From Vespula vulgaris (lineage: Eukaryota; Arthropoda; Insecta; Hymenoptera; Vespidae), in contig NC_066602.1 in NCBI RefSeq assembly GCF_905475345.1, forward strand, positions 62,001-126,000: a DNA stretch of 64,000 nt, read 5' to 3'. The first letter of the stretch is position 1; each line of letters begins with the position of its first letter. Made by a program: the position numbers and the translations under genes. The notes beneath the pieces are model-generated. The model made no database searches and was not told the DNA's origin. It was given only the letters and a program-made list of their open reading frames with translations. This document shows positions 46,684 to 58,349 of the stretch, piece after piece.

Positions 46684-46930
46684 CTAACGAAGGGATCTTG
46701 TTTAAGAAGATGATTTCCATTATCGCTTTGGATCAGTGACTAATATATAACTCTAGGTGCTTCCTCTTCTGTAAGTCCTAGGAACTTGCTCAAGAGACGA
46801 CTCGATACGAAGTGAACGAGAGTTTCAACTCCTGTAGATAGCTAGTAATCTGTTACATAGAGTCGAGCGTGCGCAGTTTTGTTCTATCCCCTCTTTTTCA
46901 TATATTCGCGAGGGTAGTAACCTCGACTAT
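46684..46930 (-). ncRNA. E1 exon candidate, right-arm copy
   Basis: The exon ends ATCCCTTCGTTAG before GTAAAT, and includes the same short MEIIFLNKI frame as the left arm. The region around 46,790-46,860 is also conserved with 17,290-17,380 despite several substitutions. The 5-prime end is undefined. Confidence 0.35.
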
Positions 46931-47616
46931 CTCTTCACAATGTTACCAATAATTTATGATCGATACTATGGTAGAGGGAAATTTTCTGCTTGTTTTCAAC
47001 CTTCTTATACGTTTTTGATTCCTTTTTCTCCTTACGAATCCATCTATTGGTTATTCTCCATACCCATATCCTTTCGATCACTTTAATTTGTAAAAATCTA
47101 ATTTTATTCATTTTCTTACGGGGGCAAAAATCTTTAAGTATTATCTTATTAAATCCCTTCAGAACGTACTAACGAGAGAATCCTGGCTACGCAGCAAACA
47201 AATTCGTGGAAATTCGTATTTTTGTGCAAAACATGAATGAAATATTATGAATATACCTTTAACGTAGACGACGTGAATATTATGACATGCAATTTAGAAA
47301 ATTAATTCAACATTTCTTTTATTTTTAATTTAATCGAATAAAAACTTAATTTAATCTGATGAAATCAAGATGGCAAGGTGACGAAAGCATGGAATTAACA
47401 TTTCTCGTGCGATGTAAACTTATTCATTATTATATCAAAAATCGGTAAATCCTTTGGTCGTCCTTAAAGTTTAGCAATAATTTTGAAAGTTGAACACCTA
47501 CCTTGGTTTCATTTCGATTTCTTCTGAGCTCATTCCTGAATCCATGAATAAGCTTTCGAAACTATTATTCGTTTCTCTTGTCGATATTATTCTCTGTTAT
47601 TTCCGTATTATTATTA
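46931..47616 (-). repeat. E1 upstream joined to S2-downstream region
   Basis: The mirror of 15,900-17,220, but X and most of W are missing: near 47,160 sequence jumps to the part just after X. The S2-downstream frame has ACCAAG before GTAGGT near 47,506. No gene is seen. Confidence 0.45.
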
Positions 47617-47967
47617 TTATTCCCGCAAGATCAGGATGATCCATTCAACTTCGTCCTTACGATACACCGCGTTATGAACATTTGAATTCAAATCGAGAAT
47701 TGCAAAATCAATGATCGGCGAGAGACCATCATCCGCTTGATTAGAATTAAATTCACCTGTGGAATTATCGTAGTCGAGATGAAATCTTACGTCGATTCAA
47801 TCGTAAACGAGCGTGAACTCGTAATATTTACCGTCCCCATCAACTTCTTCATCTCCTGTTACTCCTTCTACTTCCTCTTCATCTTCAGCTTTGATTCCCA
47901 AATTTTTCCTTTTGGAATCATTGTTAATCATCATAAGATTTTCCTTATCGTTCCAAATCTTACCAAC
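47617..47967 (-). pseudogene. Exon S2 copy with one stop, start codon lost
   Basis: Exactly 351 nt like its mirror at 15,548-15,898. The ATG is changed to GTT. The frame reads KIWNDKENLMMINNDSKRKN and an acidic run DEEEVEGVTGDEEVDGDG, then YEFTLVYD followed by a TGA. It continues in phase (HLDYDN, SNQADDGLSPIIDF, YRKDEVEWIIL) to TAA. One stop and the lost start are the main lesions. Confidence 0.6.
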
Positions 47968-47986
47968 GGTATGTAAATCAATATTA

Positions 47987-47987
<1 letters not shown>

Positions 47988-48046
<59 letters not shown>
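47988..48046. repeat. (TA)n microsatellite in the S1-S2 interval
   Basis: Nearly pure TA. The mirror place at about 15,520 has no such run. Confidence 0.9.
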
Positions 48047-48050
<4 letters not shown>

Positions 48051-48344
48051 TTATATTTATATTAATTGCAATCCAAATTAAGATTAATTCGATATCCACT
48101 GAAGAACGCTGTCAACGTTATTATTGATCTTCATTTTCTCTCCTCGACTGCCTTGAATTCCTTGGAGGATGGAAAAAGATTGAATCCAAAAAGATACCGA
48201 GATGAAATATTCTTTTCTATGAAGGATATTCCCTCATAAGGGCAAATATTCTACTTCGAACCACGATCCGCGTACGCCGTCGAACGACCCCTCGATAAAC
48301 TTTCGGCCATCAATCCATTATATCCTCTTGTTAAAGCGGCTTAC

Positions 48345-48497
48345 TGATGGATCCTTTAAAAGGATATACCCTAGCCTCGCACCGCCATTCGAATGTAGGT
48401 TAGTAAAATAGAACTATATCGATCACGAGAAGGTTCGTCGTAATGGCAATTATAAACTTTGCCTTCCTGTATCTCTTTCTAGTTATTATCGACCACC
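48345..48497 (-). pseudogene. Exon S1 (TTFERWY) copy
   Basis: Exactly 153 nt, as at 15,074-15,226. The donor GTAAGC is kept and the acceptor CAG lost. The FERWY part is altered by substitutions (the plus strand reads GCACCGCCATTCGAATG). Confidence 0.45.
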
Positions 48498-49400
48498 CAC
48501 GAACACGGTATAGAACAAGGTAAATGGATAGATTTGGATTTGGATTTGGTAATTGGATAGAGACAAGTGGATGTTTCAAAAGGAAATGCTATTTATTCCT
48601 ACAAGTTGATTGGTAGTATTCCCTAGTAGCACTAGAAAAGTTTTGCAAGAGGTTCATAACTTTAGATAATGCAGTATCACCGATCGATAACGTGTAAATC
48701 GAAATGTGCTCTCCATGCGTAAGTTATATGGAACATTTTTTGGCTCATTTTTCAAAATTAGTCCCGTAACTTGAAGCTTTACTTCACTGTTTATCAAATG
48801 TAAAGAAAAACAGAAAATATTAAAGGACCGAATGAAAAAAAAAGATCGGAAAAGAAATATTTTTGCGTAAAAAACATTTTTGGCCAAAGTTTGACAGACG
48901 AAAATTATAAATGTTAATAATAATGCTCACGAGATACGTTTATTAGGAGGGACTGTCACCAAAAAATTAATTTCTTTTCATTTAATATTAATCCTTTGTA
49001 GGGAGCAATCAATAAAACGTAGCAAAAGCGTTTGTTGCAATATGCCGTAATGCAATATGGATTATTTCATATCGTAGTTAACAAGAAAAAAGTATGTCGA
49101 ATTAGATGGGATTGATAGACAAATTCTTTTCCCCCACTCATACTCTTATCTTCCTTTTCGGCTTTTTCGACCGCGGAATAGGAAGTTTCCATTGATTTTC
49201 GTAAAGCGTATTGAAATGAATTATGCAAAAGGAAATAATCTTAACTAATATTACTAAAGAAAATAAATATAAGAAAGAATTTCTCTGAAACCATATCCCT
49301 TTGCTAATGCACAATAAAGAAAGGGTGATGCTTGTTAACCTAAATGATAGAAAAGGAATAAAAGATATTATTACGAAACAAATTTTCACGTAGTATGTCT
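48498..49400 (-). repeat. R, M1, Q and P modules, inverted
   Basis: M1 (48,730-48,810) reads LINSEVKLQVTGLILKNE. P is read on the minus strand as WKLPIPRSKKPKRKIRV at the end of the frame 49,389-49,138, a fused or shortened version of the KRPK motif. The block mirrors 14,250-15,070. Confidence 0.5.
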
Positions 49401-50811
49401 TGCTCGAAATGAATACTTAGTGATAAATATTTTTAACCATAAAAGCAAGAAAAATAATAATGGCCGGTTATCAAAATTTTTTAGTCATTTTCCAATTAGA
49501 AATTGAAAAGAATACGAGAATGAAAACAAAGAAATAAACAGAAATTAAAAGAGGTATATATCTTGTCCAGTTAATAGAAAACAATGGAAAAATTTATTTC
49601 CTCCCAATTCCCAGGTCATTTCGGCTCTATATATCGTGTAATACGTGGTATCGATTAATCTCGGCCGAATGTATTAATCCATCCCACCGAGCTCTTCCTC
49701 GGTAAATGGCTCGGTCTTCTAATGTTACGATTTGTGCAAGAATGTCGCCGATAGAAGTCATATTTTCAATAATTTTTGAACAAGTAATAATCAAGTAAGC
49801 ATTAAATAATCGCCTGTGTACTTCATACGTCCCAAAGGAGAGTTCCAAACAGTCCAAGCGATAATAACGACATAAAGTATATATATCAGTAATCATTAGT
49901 ATACAATTTATTATAAAATTTCAAGTCTATATTATGAAAATGAAACTGATTTTCGTGACCAGTGCCACACTAATTCCTTTTTCGTTGATTCTTGAAGGAA
50001 GAAATTTATATCACTTAAAAGGGCATAACTTGGTTTACCTTTGATGACTGCACAATTTAAATGAACAATTGAACGTCTGTCCTAAGTCTTAACTAATTCA
50101 GAAACTTTTAATTATTTTAGAGATATCTAAGACTGAACGTTATCCAATAGTCCAAAAGTATTGGAGAGAAGCAGAATAGAGTGATATCTGAATTCTAATT
50201 ACGTCCAAAGAAGATACAAGGATTTAAACTACGCTCATCATGATAATTAATCATTCGATATCCGAAATGAAACAAACTTATATCGGCACTTCCTGTTCTT
50301 CCTTACAACTGAAGATACGTTCTACTTCCATAGAAGGAATGTCCGACCATTAACCAGATTAGGAAATGAAATCATTTATCTCTTTTCTGGTCTTATATTT
50401 AAATGGTAAATCGATCAATGCTGTGTTTACGGAACGGTAAGATATTTTAGAGATCAGATATAAATTTTTTTCTCTAAAATGTGATATGGAATATAAAATC
50501 TGTGTATGTAACATAATAATTTATTGAATTTTTACACAGGTTTTATGATGGCGACTAGAGTATTTCTATTGATAAGTGGGACATTAGATCTCTTAACTTT
50601 AGTTATCCTAAAGGTATTGTATTAGTGCATATATATCAAGAACCCATATATTTTTCAACTAGTCTAATAAAGAATATTAGATATGGAAAGCAAGACACTT
50701 GATGAAGGATAGGAGGTGAATAATAACCTATGAATAAAAATTTCAATGTTGTTTCAAAGAATTTTGTGTTTCATATCATCCGTCATTTAATGTATCAGAT
50801 CGTATATGCGA
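49401..50811 (+). repeat. V-P interval, degraded V and U
   Basis: V (49,690-49,870) is broken. U (50,000-50,450) is followed by a TTTTTACACAG border near 50,528-50,538. A roughly 230-base stretch (50,580-50,810) just before T is absent from the 13-kb mirror and may be an insertion; part of it encodes the N-terminal half of the 76-codon frame of T. Confidence 0.45.
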
Positions 50812-50960
50812 AGGAAGAAGCCGATGCTGCTCACGAATTTATTACAAATCTTCCAAGTGATATGAATCCGAAGTTGGTGAGAGAGGCACCTAATTATCCG
50901 GCGTATGGAAACAACTTGTTGCTATTGCTAGGGCGTTACTGTAGCAACCATTTACTTTAA
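50812..50960 (+). pseudogene. Exon T (NLPSDM), best-preserved copy
   Basis: It is open from KEEADAAHEFITNLPSDMNP through KLVREAPNYPAYGNN to GRYCSNHLL and a stop at 50,960. Eight copies share positions of N-L-P, D-M, P-K-L, R, N-Y, Y-G and S-N-H without indels in the core. It could be a C-terminal exon. No match to a known family comes to mind. Its plus orientation is opposite to the P/M1/S genes nearby. Confidence 0.5.
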
Positions 50961-51639
50961 TATTGGATTTTAATAAACGAGATATGAAGAAATCAGATAT
51001 ACGTAACTCGTCACGTATCTTCTCGAATCTTCCATAGGAATTTCTTTTTTTATAATATTGCATGTTGGATGGTGAAAACAGAAGAGTGGTTCAAGAAGCA
51101 GTTGGAAAATCTAACAAAAGAATGAACATTGTTAGCGACTGCTCATAGATTAAATGCTCTTAAATCTTCCGATGGTGATGTACTGCAAGTTGATGTTGCT
51201 ATAGAGGTTGGTTTGATAATGGATAATCACTTTTTCGTATGCTTCATTGATATATTCATTTATTGGAAATTAGATTGGATTATAATTTTGTTAAGTAAAT
51301 TTATGTCCGTCGAAGAACTTTAAACGGAAATGAAAGTAGCCGCTTTTCTTTTTAAGAGATTAATTTCTTCAAGGAAAATGTACATTGAAGTGAATTTTTT
51401 GTGAATATTAGTTCATTGTAATGTATCGAATTAATAAAAAACATTTTTTATTAATTCAAGCACGTAGCAGTGTATACTCCTTAAATACGCATTATATAGA
51501 AGTTTATTTCGATTAACTGTAATTTGTATACAAACATTTGTATACACATGCTACGTGTGTTTAATGTGACCCTCAACTTCATAATACATATGATAATACA
51601 CTGCAGTATGCGATTAACATTAAATTTTTATTATTGCTT

Positions 51640-51893
51640 TATTGTGCGATAATAAAAAGTGGGAATTCTGAGAAAATCTTTTGTCATATTTGTTTTATTT
51701 TCGTAGTATTATTTTTTGCTTTTTATGTATTTCATTTGAAAGTCAGTCAACATATTCTATTACGTGGTCGAAAGAGCCGAAAAGGCCGAAAAGGATGCGA
51801 GTTAGGGGATACGAATTTCTCGATCAATCTCTTTTAATTCGACAAGTTATTATTTTTTTATTACTACCTTTTGAAATAACGCATATGAAATGA
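51640..51893 (+). pseudogene. Exon P (KRPK) copy
   Basis: The 70-codon frame from 51,681 contains SITWSKEPKRPKRMRVRGYE, then DQSLLIRQV and LPFEITH. It is the mirror of 11,982-12,254 and nearly as well preserved. Confidence 0.5.
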
Positions 51894-52829
51894 TCCACGT
51901 TACTTAACAACATATTGCAAAGATTTATTGCAAAGATGAATTGACCGATATCTTAATTATAATACATCCAAAGAAGATACACGCCATTTCAGGTACGCTT
52001 GGCGTGATGATCAAATATGTGACTGTCGAAGCGGTACATATGTAAATTTGTTCTTTTGTCGATTCTCATCCGATATAACGTCCTACATAGACAGTATAAA
52101 TAACCGACCGTCAAACCAATTAAATCAAGAAGACGTTTTTCTTTTCAGTCTTACATTTAATGCTAATCGCATATTGCTGTGTATAATGATAAGTATTATG
52201 AAGTTGAGGTACACATTCAGCACACATAGTATGTATATACAAATGTAGTATCACAATTAACCGGAAAAAATTTCTGTATAATCCGTATTTAAGGAGTACA
52301 TACTACTAGGTATTTGAATTTACAAAAAAATGTTCGTTCTTTACTAATTCTATATATTCCGATGAATTTAAATTCACAAAAAATTTTCTTCGATGTACAT
52401 TTTCTTTGAAGAACTTAATTTTTATAAAAAAATTAACTTCCTTCATTTCTGTTTAAAATTCTTGGACATATATGTACTTAGCGAAATTGTAATCCAATCT
52501 AGTTTCCAATACATGAATATATCAATCAAGCATGTAAAATAGCGATTATTCATTATCAAACCTACTTCTATATAAGTAACATTATGTTGCAATATATCGA
52601 TATCAAAAGACTAAAGAGTACTTAATTTATGGGCAATAGCTGGCAATGTTCTTCCTTTGGTTAGATTTGCAAACTGCTTCTTGAATCACTCTTCGACTTT
52701 CACTATGCAATATGCTACATTATAAAAGATGAAATTAATATAAAAAATTAGATAAGATACATGACACAGTTAGTTATATCAGATCTCTTCATACCTCGTT
52801 TATTAACATCCAATGATAAAGTCGATGGT

Positions 52830-52935
52830 TGCTATAGTAATGCCCTAGCAATGGCGGCATGTAGTCTCCATACACTGGATAATTAGGGGTCTCTCTGGCC
52901 AACTTGGGTTTCATATCATTTGGAAGATTCGTAAT
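52830..52935 (-). pseudogene. Exon T (NLPSDM) copy
   Basis: The minus strand reads FITNLPNDMKPKLARETPNY, then PVYGDYMPPLLGHYYSNH, without a stop in this core. With the 50.8-kb copy it forms the arms of the small inverted repeat. Confidence 0.5.
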
Positions 52936-54419
52936 GAATTCCCTATTACAGTTTACAATTTGAAACTAGAAACCTACTAAAGATTTTTAAAAATTGGCAA
53001 ATAATTTTCTTCCCGTTCTTATCGTTAAAAGTATATATCAATAAGAAATAATTTCGAGCAAAGAATATTGTTTGACACCTCTCTTCGTAATATTACCTTC
53101 TATTCTTTTGCTGTTACATAAGTTAACAAGCATCTCTCTTTCTTTATTACTCAGTAGCAAAGATATGGATTGAGAGAAAATCATTCGTCAGATTTATTTT
53201 TCTTTCGTAATATCATCTTCTGATACTTTAAGCATTTCGCATTTCTATTTCACGGTTCACGCATTTGAATACGATTTATGGAGGTAAATCCAAATTTCCC
53301 ATTACGCGGTCGAACGAGACGAAAAGGCCAAAAGGATATGAGTGAGGGGAAACGAGTTTCTCGACAAATCTCTTTTAATTTGACATATTACTACAGCATC
53401 TTTTTCACTACCGTATGAAATAATCCATATTGCACAAATACATATGGAAATAAACGCTCCTACTTCACGTTTATTGATCGCTCCGTCCCAAGCATTAATA
53501 TTGAATAAAAAGAAATTAATTTATTTCTTGATACACTCTCGTAATAAAAATATCTTGTCAACGTTATTATACACATTTTTAATTTATCAGACGTCGGCGG
53601 AAAATGTTGTCTATGCAATAAAAAATTTTTTCCGATAACTTGATGCCATAATAAAAATTGCATAATAAACGAGATGATCAGCATAAGAAGAATCCCATTG
53701 TTCTTAAAAAGTTTCAGTTTTTGTTACAGTTCATCGGCAGTGACATGATGCTTCATGTTAGAGGACGAATTCAAGAAAAGGAAAAGGAAATACACATCAA
53801 TATACCTCACGTGTGGAGAACAAACATCGAATAACATGTTATCGATCGATTGTATTATATTATCAACGTCCTCCAAAACTTTTTTAATGCTTCGTGGAGG
53901 TCTATAAATCAATATGCTGCATCTAAAAGCAAGGCATTTCGCTTTTAAACCTCCTTCTTTTCTTTAAGTGATCCGTAATAACATGTTATATATCGTGTTC
54001 ATTATGTGATGGAGAATACCCGTGAAGAGGAAGAAGAAGACGAAGATTATAATGACGGTGACGACGTGCCTTGACGAGTCTCAAATTGCTGCGTTTTATA
54101 AAACTACATTCGAGTGACGTTACGAGGAGACGGAATATATCTCATTGAAAGGATCCAAAGACAAGCGGCTTTAACTAGAGGATAAAATCGAGTTTGTCGA
54201 GATAGACTTATCGAAGGGCTGTTCGACGTTGCAAACGGAATCTGGATTAAAGAGAAATTGAAATGGTACTCAGACAGGTTTATCTTCGAAAATGATTAAA
54301 TCTGCATGTACGATCAAAGGATTCACCATTCTTCGGGATGACAGTGTTAGCCAGGGAACACTTTTAAATTATGCGCCGAATATTCAGTGTACGCTTACGT
54401 CACCACGTCATCGTTATAC

Positions 54420-54443
54420 CAGTTTAAATAATTATTTAAACTG
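54420..54443. repeat. Perfect 24-bp AT palindrome
   Basis: A self-complementary site with centre AATAATTATT and ends CAG and CTG. The matching site in L2 (32,994-33,013) keeps 20 bp. Confidence 0.8.
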
Positions 54444-56159
54444 TTCTTTAAACTAATTATTAAACTGATTCTCATAGTCAGGTTAAACAATTGTTTTATA
54501 TAATTAAAAAAGGACGTTTAGTTTAGTTCAATGTTCCAAATTGGTTATCGTAATATTCGCGACACGTACCTAAGAAATATTTATAATATTTAATGTACAT
54601 CTGCAGTAATATGGAGATTTGGACCAATTAATTTGCTGGTTTGCTCGAATTCTCTTGTTAACGATCGATCCGAGGTATCATGATCTGCGGGTAAGTAATA
54701 CGTTTCTCTATAATTAACGCCATGACCTTTCATATTGAACGCATTATTCTCTTTCCCCTTCATCCGTTGGTATAGCTTTACGCTTGCGTAAGCTTATTCA
54801 AGTTATGAGGATGTGTGTGCCATCCTAAAGGCGCGTGCGCGTATAACTCCTCTCGTATCTCGAAAATAGGACAGGTACTTTTACATTTGTTTTTGCCCTT
54901 ATCGAGCCAAGCAGGCATTTGGATAAGAAGATTACCTGTATAATTTAGTTATCTACTTGGATGCAAAATTTTATTGTCCTGATAGTTCTTTTATAGAGCT
55001 ATGTACCGCGTCACTGATTAAGTTCTTACGTAGGAACGTCTATATTTTCCTATAAATTTACATCCGATTGGAGAATTTAAAAAATTATCAAATTATACTT
55101 ACAGTTATACAGTATTGCGTGTACGGTATTCTTTATTAATTAATTCCAAGCAAAATATTATATTTCTAGTAATAGATATTTGTATTTTCCGAATATATTA
55201 TCCGAATATTGATGCCTACACTTTTCTTCACGAAAAATATGTAAATATGAATAATTAACTATCAAGGAAGATTCAACTCCAGAAAAGGAGATATGTAAAA
55301 TTAGATTTTTACAAAGTAAAATGATCGAAAGGAATAGGTGGAATCAAAAGAAGAAAAGAGGATCAAAAAGAGAAAAGAAGATTAAAACCTAAAAGACAAT
55401 CCCCCTTGACGATAGTAACGATGCGAAATTATTGTGAACATTTCGAAGGCATTACTAGGGATGATAGCCTCGTTAATATAGGAAAAATAATGAGCGGAAA
55501 CAGTGCACGCACCACCAATTAGAGAGCTTACTGCCTAAATGCAATAGTTCAGTAAGCCGATTATTCTGAATGGAGTCGTCCTGAATGGAGAAAACTTCTA
55601 GAAGTTTATACAAAGGAACGATGCAGAATAATAAAGAAGCTCCCAATTAATCACGGTAATGGAAAACATTTACATTAATGTAGATATCATGCTCTCAATT
55701 AGATGAAGCATATTTGAATATTATACCGCTTAATATTAATGCAAGAATTTATTTTCATAAGATTTTTTTCTTTATTTACCATGTTATAGACAATCGCATA
55801 ATTCTATATACATATTTATGAGTTATATTCGAGATGCGACATTATAGACCATTTTGTAACATCTCGTGTTATATACTACCATATACTGTTTTATAATATA
55901 CTGTTGAAAGTTGTATAGTTTTTTATGATTACTTTACACTATATTTTACATTGTGCAATTTCTCTTCGGTATACCATTGTATAATATTGAACAGATAAGA
56001 AAGTATAATTAGAGTTATCGGATTTAGGATATTCTTGTTTAGACATTTATACGAGCTAATCGTATAATCCTATATACGGCCAACTGTTGCACAGCTGTTG
56101 GCTATTCCATTATTCCGTGTTTGCTAACCCTATGATACTACCTATCGACCAGTCCGACA

Positions 56160-56375
56160 AATTGGTTGATTTTCTTGGCTGATAATAGTAGAAGTGCTTG
56201 CTTGTCGATCAGTTACTCGATTAGAATAGAGATACGTGCTTCAATGGGAACGAAAGTACAAAGAGACGAACGGAGAAACGATTTGTCATTGAGGGATACA
56301 TACGGTCAACCGAACCGGTATAGTTATAAGAATAAAGAAGATTTCATCCATGAACGTAGTACACGTGTAAGTATT
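56160..56375 (+). pseudogene. Open frame ending at a GTAAGT donor
   Basis: The 71-codon frame contains SMGTKVQRDERRNDLSLRD, then YGQPNRYSYKNKEDFIHERS, and reaches ACACGT just before GTAAGTATT near 56,368. Homologous DNA at 19,170-19,330 and 45,090-45,180 has lost the frame. The basic, polar composition and good donor make an exon plausible, but the sequence jumps to an inverted unit about 20 bases later, so it cannot be followed. Confidence 0.3.
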
Positions 56376-57473
56376 GTGTAAATATAGTATTGTGTCGGCG
56401 TTATATGTGCGCTCATTGAGAAATTAAATCATTCCGACAGTAAATTCGGAAAATTCAAATATTATGTTACGAGAAATATACTAAAATCACTGCTATACGC
56501 AGATACACGTAAGAAGAAATAAACGATTGCAGAAATATAAAATTTTCGAAGAAACTAACTAGTTTAGAACATAATATATGGTATTTGATAAAAAGAAGTA
56601 GAATAGGATCATTTATTTACGTTCTCCAATAGGAGGTAAATTTTTAGGAAAATGCAGTCGTTCGGATGAAAGAACTGAGAGAGTCGTGGTATATAGATAT
56701 GCAGAAGACTTAATTAAATGTGCAGATAATTAAATGATGGATTTAAACAGATAATTGAGTTATACAGCTAATCATATTATCCAATTGTCAGTATGGTTGG
56801 ATAAGGGGAGAACAAATGAAAAAATACTTTTCATGTTTTCTAAATCAAATAGGAGATGTACGCTCGCATCCCCAGAGAACCGCACACACATTCCTGGCCA
56901 CACGAACTGACACACGAAGCCAAAAGCACTCACAGATGGAGGGAAATAAGACCGAATCGTATAATACGAAGATGGATGACGATATGTAGGGAAACTCGTA
57001 ATAAGCACATCCATTTTCATTAAATTCCTATCAGAACGTGCTAAAAAGAGATTTCGCGATATGCAGCAAATGGTTAGTTGAAATTACGTTACTTTAATAC
57101 GTAAATTAAATATTATGAATAATTTTCAGGTACACAATGTGAATATTATGCCATACAATTTTGAAAATGAATTCAACATTTCTTCTATTTTTTATTTGAT
57201 TGAATGATTACTTAATTTAATTTGATGAAATCAGGATGACAAGGTGACGTAAACGTGGAATTAACACTTCTCGTGCGATTTCAAAGTATTCATTGTTATA
57301 TGGAAAATCGGTAAACACTTTGGTCGTCCTTAAAGATTTAATCATTTTGAAAGTTAAACCTACATTAGTTTCATTTGGACTTTTTCCGAGCTCATTCTCC
57401 AGCCTATTATTAAACCTTTATCACTTCCTTTCTATCCTCGATATTTATTACTGTTATTTGCATATTAATATTA

Positions 57474-57795
57474 TTATTCCCGATAATTCTCGATGATTCA
57501 TTCAACTTCGTTTTTACGATACACCGTGTTAAAAATTTTCGAAATCAAGTAAAGATTTGCAAAATCAATGATAGGCCAGAGACCAACATCAGTTTGATTA
57601 GAATTAAATTTGTTTGTGGAATGATCATCGTCGAGATAATATCTATCATTGAATGAATCGTAAACGATTATGGATTCATAATCTTTAGCCTAACCTTGCA
57701 CTTCTTCATCTTCCGTATCTCTTTTTTCTTCCTCTTCTTCTTCAACATCGATTAACAGACCTCTCCTTTCCTTATCGTTCCCAATCCCACTCACC
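57474..57795 (-). pseudogene. Exon S2 copy, two stops
   Basis: The ATG is lost. The frame reads GNDKER, an acidic run VEEEEEEKRDTEDEEVQG, a TAG, then KDYES, VYDSFNDRYYLDDDH, SNQTDVGLWPIIDF and YRKNEVE. A TGA follows, and the copy ends NYRE-TAA, all in one phase. It is the most diverged copy that still shows the whole exon. Confidence 0.55.
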
Positions 57796-58114
57796 GTATT
57801 GCAATACATATTAAGATACATATATAATTTTTAATACTAAATGCAATCCAAATTAACATTAGTTCGATATCCAAGAACGCGATCAACGAAATTATTGATC
57901 CTTATTTTTTTTTCTCGACTGCGTTGAATCTTCTGGAGAGGGGAAAAAGATGGTCTCGAAAAAGATTCTGCGATGAAATCTTTTCTACGGAGAAATATTC
58001 CCTCATTAGAGCAAAAATTCAACTTTGATCTACAATCCGCTTACACCGTCCGATATCCCTTTGATCAACCACCCCTAACGCAATCGATTATATAGTCTTA
58101 CCGAACCAGCTTAC

Positions 58115-58269
58115 GCATGGACCCTTTGAAGGGATATATTCTCTAGCCTCGTACCACCATTCGAAGGTAGCTGAATAAAACAGTACTATATCGGTTTCGA
58201 GGAGGTCCGTCGTTATGGCCATTATTCCTACTGTCTTCTTTTTTCTCTTTCCGGATAATATCGATCATC
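58115..58269 (-). pseudogene. Exon S1 copy
   Basis: The donor GTAAGC is kept on the minus strand; the acceptor is changed. The length of about 155 nt is close to the other copies. Confidence 0.45.
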
Positions 58270-58349
58270 CGACGAACGCTGTATAGAACGAGGTATTATG
58301 CTTATGTTAGATACAAGGAAGATGTTTTAAAAGGAAGTGCCTTTGTAAT

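Larger units (their letters stand above)
50830..52940. repeat. Small inverted repeat, T-Y-P-Y-T
   Basis: T plus (50,812-50,960) and Y minus (51,300-51,640) are mirrored by Y plus (52,150-52,500) and T minus (52,830-52,935). The middle holds P plus and a U-like piece. The symmetry centre is near 51,880. The right arm is followed abruptly at 52,940 by sequence of the V-P interval. Confidence 0.7.
52941..56397 (+). repeat. Direct copy of 4,030-7,200 type
   Basis: It carries P (53,155-53,500, frameshifted after KRPK), M1 (53,728-53,775, reading FIGSDMMLHVRGR), S1-like (54,010-54,260, with an acidic EEEEEDED run and a stop), X (54,790-54,860), W (54,960-55,160), a degraded E1 (55,480-55,690) and later E intron parts. 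It begins and ends at sharp junctions. No intact gene is present. Confidence 0.65.
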
